This document shows, in pieces, positions 6,538-8,722 of a stretch of 8,722 bases of DNA; position 1 is the first letter of the stretch; every line of letters begins with the position of its first letter. The translations under genes and the position numbers were made by a program. This DNA is from Gammaproteobacteria bacterium. Lineage in GTDB: Bacteria; Pseudomonadota; Gammaproteobacteria; Burkholderiales; Thiobacillaceae. Location: the NCBI GenBank assembly GCA_018820745.1, contig JAHJNP010000416.1, positions 1 to 8,722 of the forward strand, written 5' to 3'. The notes under the pieces were generated by a model. That model had not been told where the DNA came from, ran no database searches, and saw only the letters and a program-made list of their open reading frames with translations.

Positions 6538-7537
6538 GTTGTTTCTCGAACTCTTCGGCTATCTGCTGCTCATCCTGGTGGCGGCGGAAATCTTTGTCAA
6601 CGCGCTCGAACACCTGGGCGAAAAACTCAAAATCTCGGAAGGCGTGACCGGCTCGCTGTTCGCTGCGGTCGGCACCGCCATGCCGGAGACCCTGGTGCCG
6701 CTGCTGGCGATTTTCGCCGGCACCGGCAACGCCGCCACCAACGAGGAAATCGGCGTCGGCGCGATTCTCGGTGCGCCCTTGATGCTGTCGACGCTGACGC
6801 TGTTCCTGATGAGCGTGGCGGTGGTCAAGCGGCGCGGCCTGCTGGGCCACTTTACTCCCGAGAAGACCGGCCTCAAGCGCGACCTGGACTTCTTCCTGAT
6901 GGCGTTCGTGCTGGCGTTCGTCGCCATGTTCATTCCGCATGGCGAAGGCTGGGTGCGCGGGGCGATCGCCTTCGTCATGGTGACGATCTACTTCATCTAC
7001 GTGATGCTGACGCTGCGCGCATCGGCCAGTCTGGTGGAAGACGGCCACGCCACCGAGGCCGGCTCGCCGATGCTGCTGACCCGGCTGGGCCTGCCGCAGA
7101 ACCTGCAGTTCATCCTGGTGCAGTTGGCGCTGGGGCTGGCGCTGCTGGTCGCCGGCGCCAAGGGCTTCATCCACGGCGTGGAAGCCGCCGCGCCCATCAT
7201 CGGTATCTCCGCGCTGCTGCTGTCGCTTTTGATCATTCCGATCGCGACCGAACTGCCAGAGAAGATCAATTCGATCCTGTGGATTCGCAAACGCAAGGAC
7301 ACCCTGGCCTTCGGCAACATCACCGGCGCGATGGTGTTCCAGGGCACGCTATTGCCCGCCATCGGCATTTCACTGACGCCGTGGGCACCGCAAAAGGAGG
7401 TCCTGCTGGGCGTGGCGATCACGCTGGTCGCCGCGTTCTGGCTGCGCTGGGCGGCGTTGAACGGCGGGCTGCGCGTGTGGCACCTGCTCGTCAACGGCGC
7501 CCTGTACGTGACCTATCTGACCGCCGTGCTGATCTGA
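6536..7537 (+). CDS. Sodium/calcium exchanger-like membrane protein (CaCA superfamily)
   Basis: The 333-aa inner membrane protein has about ten hydrophobic segments arranged as two halves, each with an alpha-repeat, as in cation/Ca2+ exchangers. Alpha-1 is FAAVGTAMPETLVPLLAIF (Pro50, Glu51) followed by IGVGAILGAPLML. Alpha-2 is IPIATELPEKINSILW (Pro241, Glu242) followed by AFGNITGAMVFQG. The two glutamates that hold the ion in known exchangers are kept. The serine after Thr is Ala48 in one repeat and Glu239 in the other, and the GNxxGSN motif is degenerate in both (GAILGAP, GNITGAM). The ion moved is therefore uncertain. The hydrophilic stretch at about 97-117 joins helices, and the loop at about 160-190 joins the halves. 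An AGGCG at 6524-6528 may serve as ribosome site. The start codon overlaps that of the - strand thioredoxin-like gene. Confidence 0.85.
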   Translation: MLFLELFGYLLLILVAAEIFVNALEHLGEKLKISEGVTGSLFAAVGTAMPETLVPLLAIFAGTGNAATNEEIGVGAILGAPLMLSTLTLFLMSVAVVKRRGLLGHFTPEKTGLKRDLDFFLMAFVLAFVAMFIPHGEGWVRGAIAFVMVTIYFIYVMLTLRASASLVEDGHATEAGSPMLLTRLGLPQNLQFILVQLALGLALLVAGAKGFIHGVEAAAPIIGISALLLSLLIIPIATELPEKINSILWIRKRKDTLAFGNITGAMVFQGTLLPAIGISLTPWAPQKEVLLGVAITLVAAFWLRWAALNGGLRVWHLLVNGALYVTYLTAVLI

Positions 7538-7544
7538 GTATTGT

Positions 7545-8714
7545 TTAGCCGGGCGGCTCGCGGCGGAATGGCCCGTCGAGTTCGTCCATGTAGTGGCTGA
7601 TGGCGTCGGTTTCGCGTTCCAGGAAGCGGTCGACCGCTTCGCGGAATTCGGTGTTTTCCAGCCAGTGCCAGGAATGCGTGGCGGTCGGAACCAGCCCGCG
7701 CGCGAGCTTGTGTTCGCCCTGCGCGCCGCCTTCGAATGCCTGCAGGCCGTGGACGATCGCGTATTCGATGCCCTGCTGGTAGCAGGTCTCGAAGTGCAGG
7801 CCGGGCACGTATTCCAGCGTGCCCCAGTGGCGGCCGTACAGGCGCTGGCTGTCCTTCATGCTGAACGAGCAGGCGGTGGGGATGCCGTCCTTGTCCGCAA
7901 TGATGAGCAGCAGATTGTCCGGCATCGTCTCGCGCAGATTTGCGAAGAAGGCGCGGTTGAGATGCGGCTCGCTGCGGTGGCGCTCGTAGGTGTCGGCGTA
8001 GCAGCGGTAGAAATGGTCCCAGTCGGCATCGGTGCTCTGCCTGCCTTCCATCCAGCGAAATGTCACCCCAAGATTGGCGAGCTTCTTCCTTTCCTGGCGG
8101 ATCTTCTTGCGCTTGTCGTGCGTCATCGCCGAGAGGAAGTCGTCGAAGCTGCCATAGCCCGCGTTGTTCCAGTGGAACTGGAAGCCGCTGCGGTGCATCA
8201 GTGACGTCGCATTGAGCGCGGCATGGTCGGGCTCGGTGGGAAACAGGATGTGGAACGACGAGCAGTTCAGGTCGCGGGTGAGCTTCAATGCGGCCTGGAT
8301 CAGCTCGGCGCGGCCGGCGTCATTCCTCGCCAGCAGGCGCGGGCCGGGCACCGGCGAAAACGGCACGCAGCACACCAGCTTGGGGTAGTAGGCGAGCCCG
8401 TGCCGGCGGTAGGCGTCGGCCCACGCCCAGTCGAATACGAACTCGCCCCAGGAGTGGTGCTTGACGTAGATCGGCATCGCGGCGTCGAGCCGGCCATTCC
8501 TGAACAACGCCAGATGCATCGGCTCCCAGCCGATGTGGGCGCCGACGCAATCGGTGGCTTCCAGCGCGTGCAGAAAGGCGTGCTGCAGGAAGGGCGAGTC
8601 GCCGGCCAGGGCGTTCCAGGCATCGGCCGGCAGCTCCGCCATGCGGGTCGCGACGCGGACAATTGTTTCTGCAGCTTCGGCTTCCGTCGCGGGGGGCTTT
8701 GCTTCAAAATGCAC
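7545..8714 (-). CDS. FemAB-like / GNAT-fold protein (DUF482 type), 5' end uncertain
   Basis: About 389 aa are visible. The sequence matches the DUF482 (PF04339, FemAB-related) family as I know it. Near the N-terminus is WNALAGDSPFLQHAFLHALE (residues 33-52). A middle block reads PIYVKHHSWGEFVFDWAWAD (81-100), followed by YYPKLVCCVPFSPVPGPRLL. Near the C-terminus is FEGGAQGEHKLARGLVPT (327-344). This block order is the family signature. FemAB relatives transfer amino acids or acyl groups, often in peptidoglycan work, but the substrate of this family is not established and I assign none. No signal peptide or membrane helix is visible. The GTG at 8714 is the first possible start in the window, yet the frame stays open to the edge and no ribosome site fits in the 8 remaining bases, so the true start may lie outside. 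The TAA is 7 bases from the convergent exchanger stop. Confidence 0.85.
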   Translation of the reverse strand: MHFEAKPPATEAEAAETIVRVATRMAELPADAWNALAGDSPFLQHAFLHALEATDCVGAHIGWEPMHLALFRNGRLDAAMPIYVKHHSWGEFVFDWAWADAYRRHGLAYYPKLVCCVPFSPVPGPRLLARNDAGRAELIQAALKLTRDLNCSSFHILFPTEPDHAALNATSLMHRSGFQFHWNNAGYGSFDDFLSAMTHDKRKKIRQERKKLANLGVTFRWMEGRQSTDADWDHFYRCYADTYERHRSEPHLNRAFFANLRETMPDNLLLIIADKDGIPTACSFSMKDSQRLYGRHWGTLEYVPGLHFETCYQQGIEYAIVHGLQAFEGGAQGEHKLARGLVPTATHSWHWLENTEFREAVDRFLERETDAISHYMDELDGPFRREPPG

Positions 8715-8722
8715 GTTTTGGC

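Noticed and set aside
6503..7174. 223-codon - strand frame opposite the exchanger gene
   Set aside because: It is a Gln/His/Arg-rich antisense of a membrane protein gene without domain features.
7593..8204. 203-codon + strand frame opposite the FemAB-like gene
   Set aside because: It is an antisense shadow; the - strand protein carries family-specific blocks over the whole stretch.

Overview
This window reads as a GC-rich proteobacterial chromosome segment, most likely a betaproteobacterium. That is a judgement from gene order and protein character, since no database could be searched. Its left two thirds is the conserved outer-membrane-biogenesis / lipid A cluster bamA-skp(ompH)-lpxD-fabZ-lpxA-lpxB-rnhB, all on the + strand. 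The window opens inside bamA, so the upstream part of the cluster and its main promoter are not visible.

Layout. 1-1003: C-terminal beta-barrel part of BamA. 1029-1532: periplasmic chaperone Skp. 1579-4954: lpxD, fabZ, lpxA and lpxB, with no intergenic space after lpxD. 4951-5565: ribonuclease HII, overlapping the end of lpxB. 5577-6029: small four-helix membrane protein of CopD-like type. 6030-6141: short AT-richer gap between convergent genes, holding a 78-bp imperfect palindrome that looks like a dispersed repeat and may also terminate transcription. 6142-6537 (-): thioredoxin-fold protein with a CGAC motif. 6536-7537 (+): sodium/calcium-exchanger-like membrane protein whose start codon overlaps that of the thioredoxin-like gene. 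7545-8714 (-): FemAB/GNAT-like protein of the DUF482 type, with its 5' end at or beyond the window edge.

How the genes work together. Skp escorts unfolded outer membrane proteins across the periplasm to the BamA insertase. LpxA, LpxD and LpxB catalyse steps of lipid A synthesis from UDP-GlcNAc. FabZ competes for the same 3-hydroxyacyl-ACP pool that LpxA and LpxD use, so the cluster groups outer membrane protein and lipopolysaccharide assembly with the fatty-acid branch point. RnhB (RNA/DNA hybrid repair) is a customary neighbour without a pathway link. The genes right of 6030 form a separate accessory set in alternating orientations with no obvious common pathway.

I found no CRISPR array, RNA gene, insertion sequence, prophage or clearly new multi-gene system. 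The points most worth checking are the palindromic repeat, the overlapping divergent start codons, the isoleucine at the acyl-chain ruler position of LpxA, and the altered ion-binding motifs of the exchanger-like protein. No stretch longer than about 120 bases lacks a gene.
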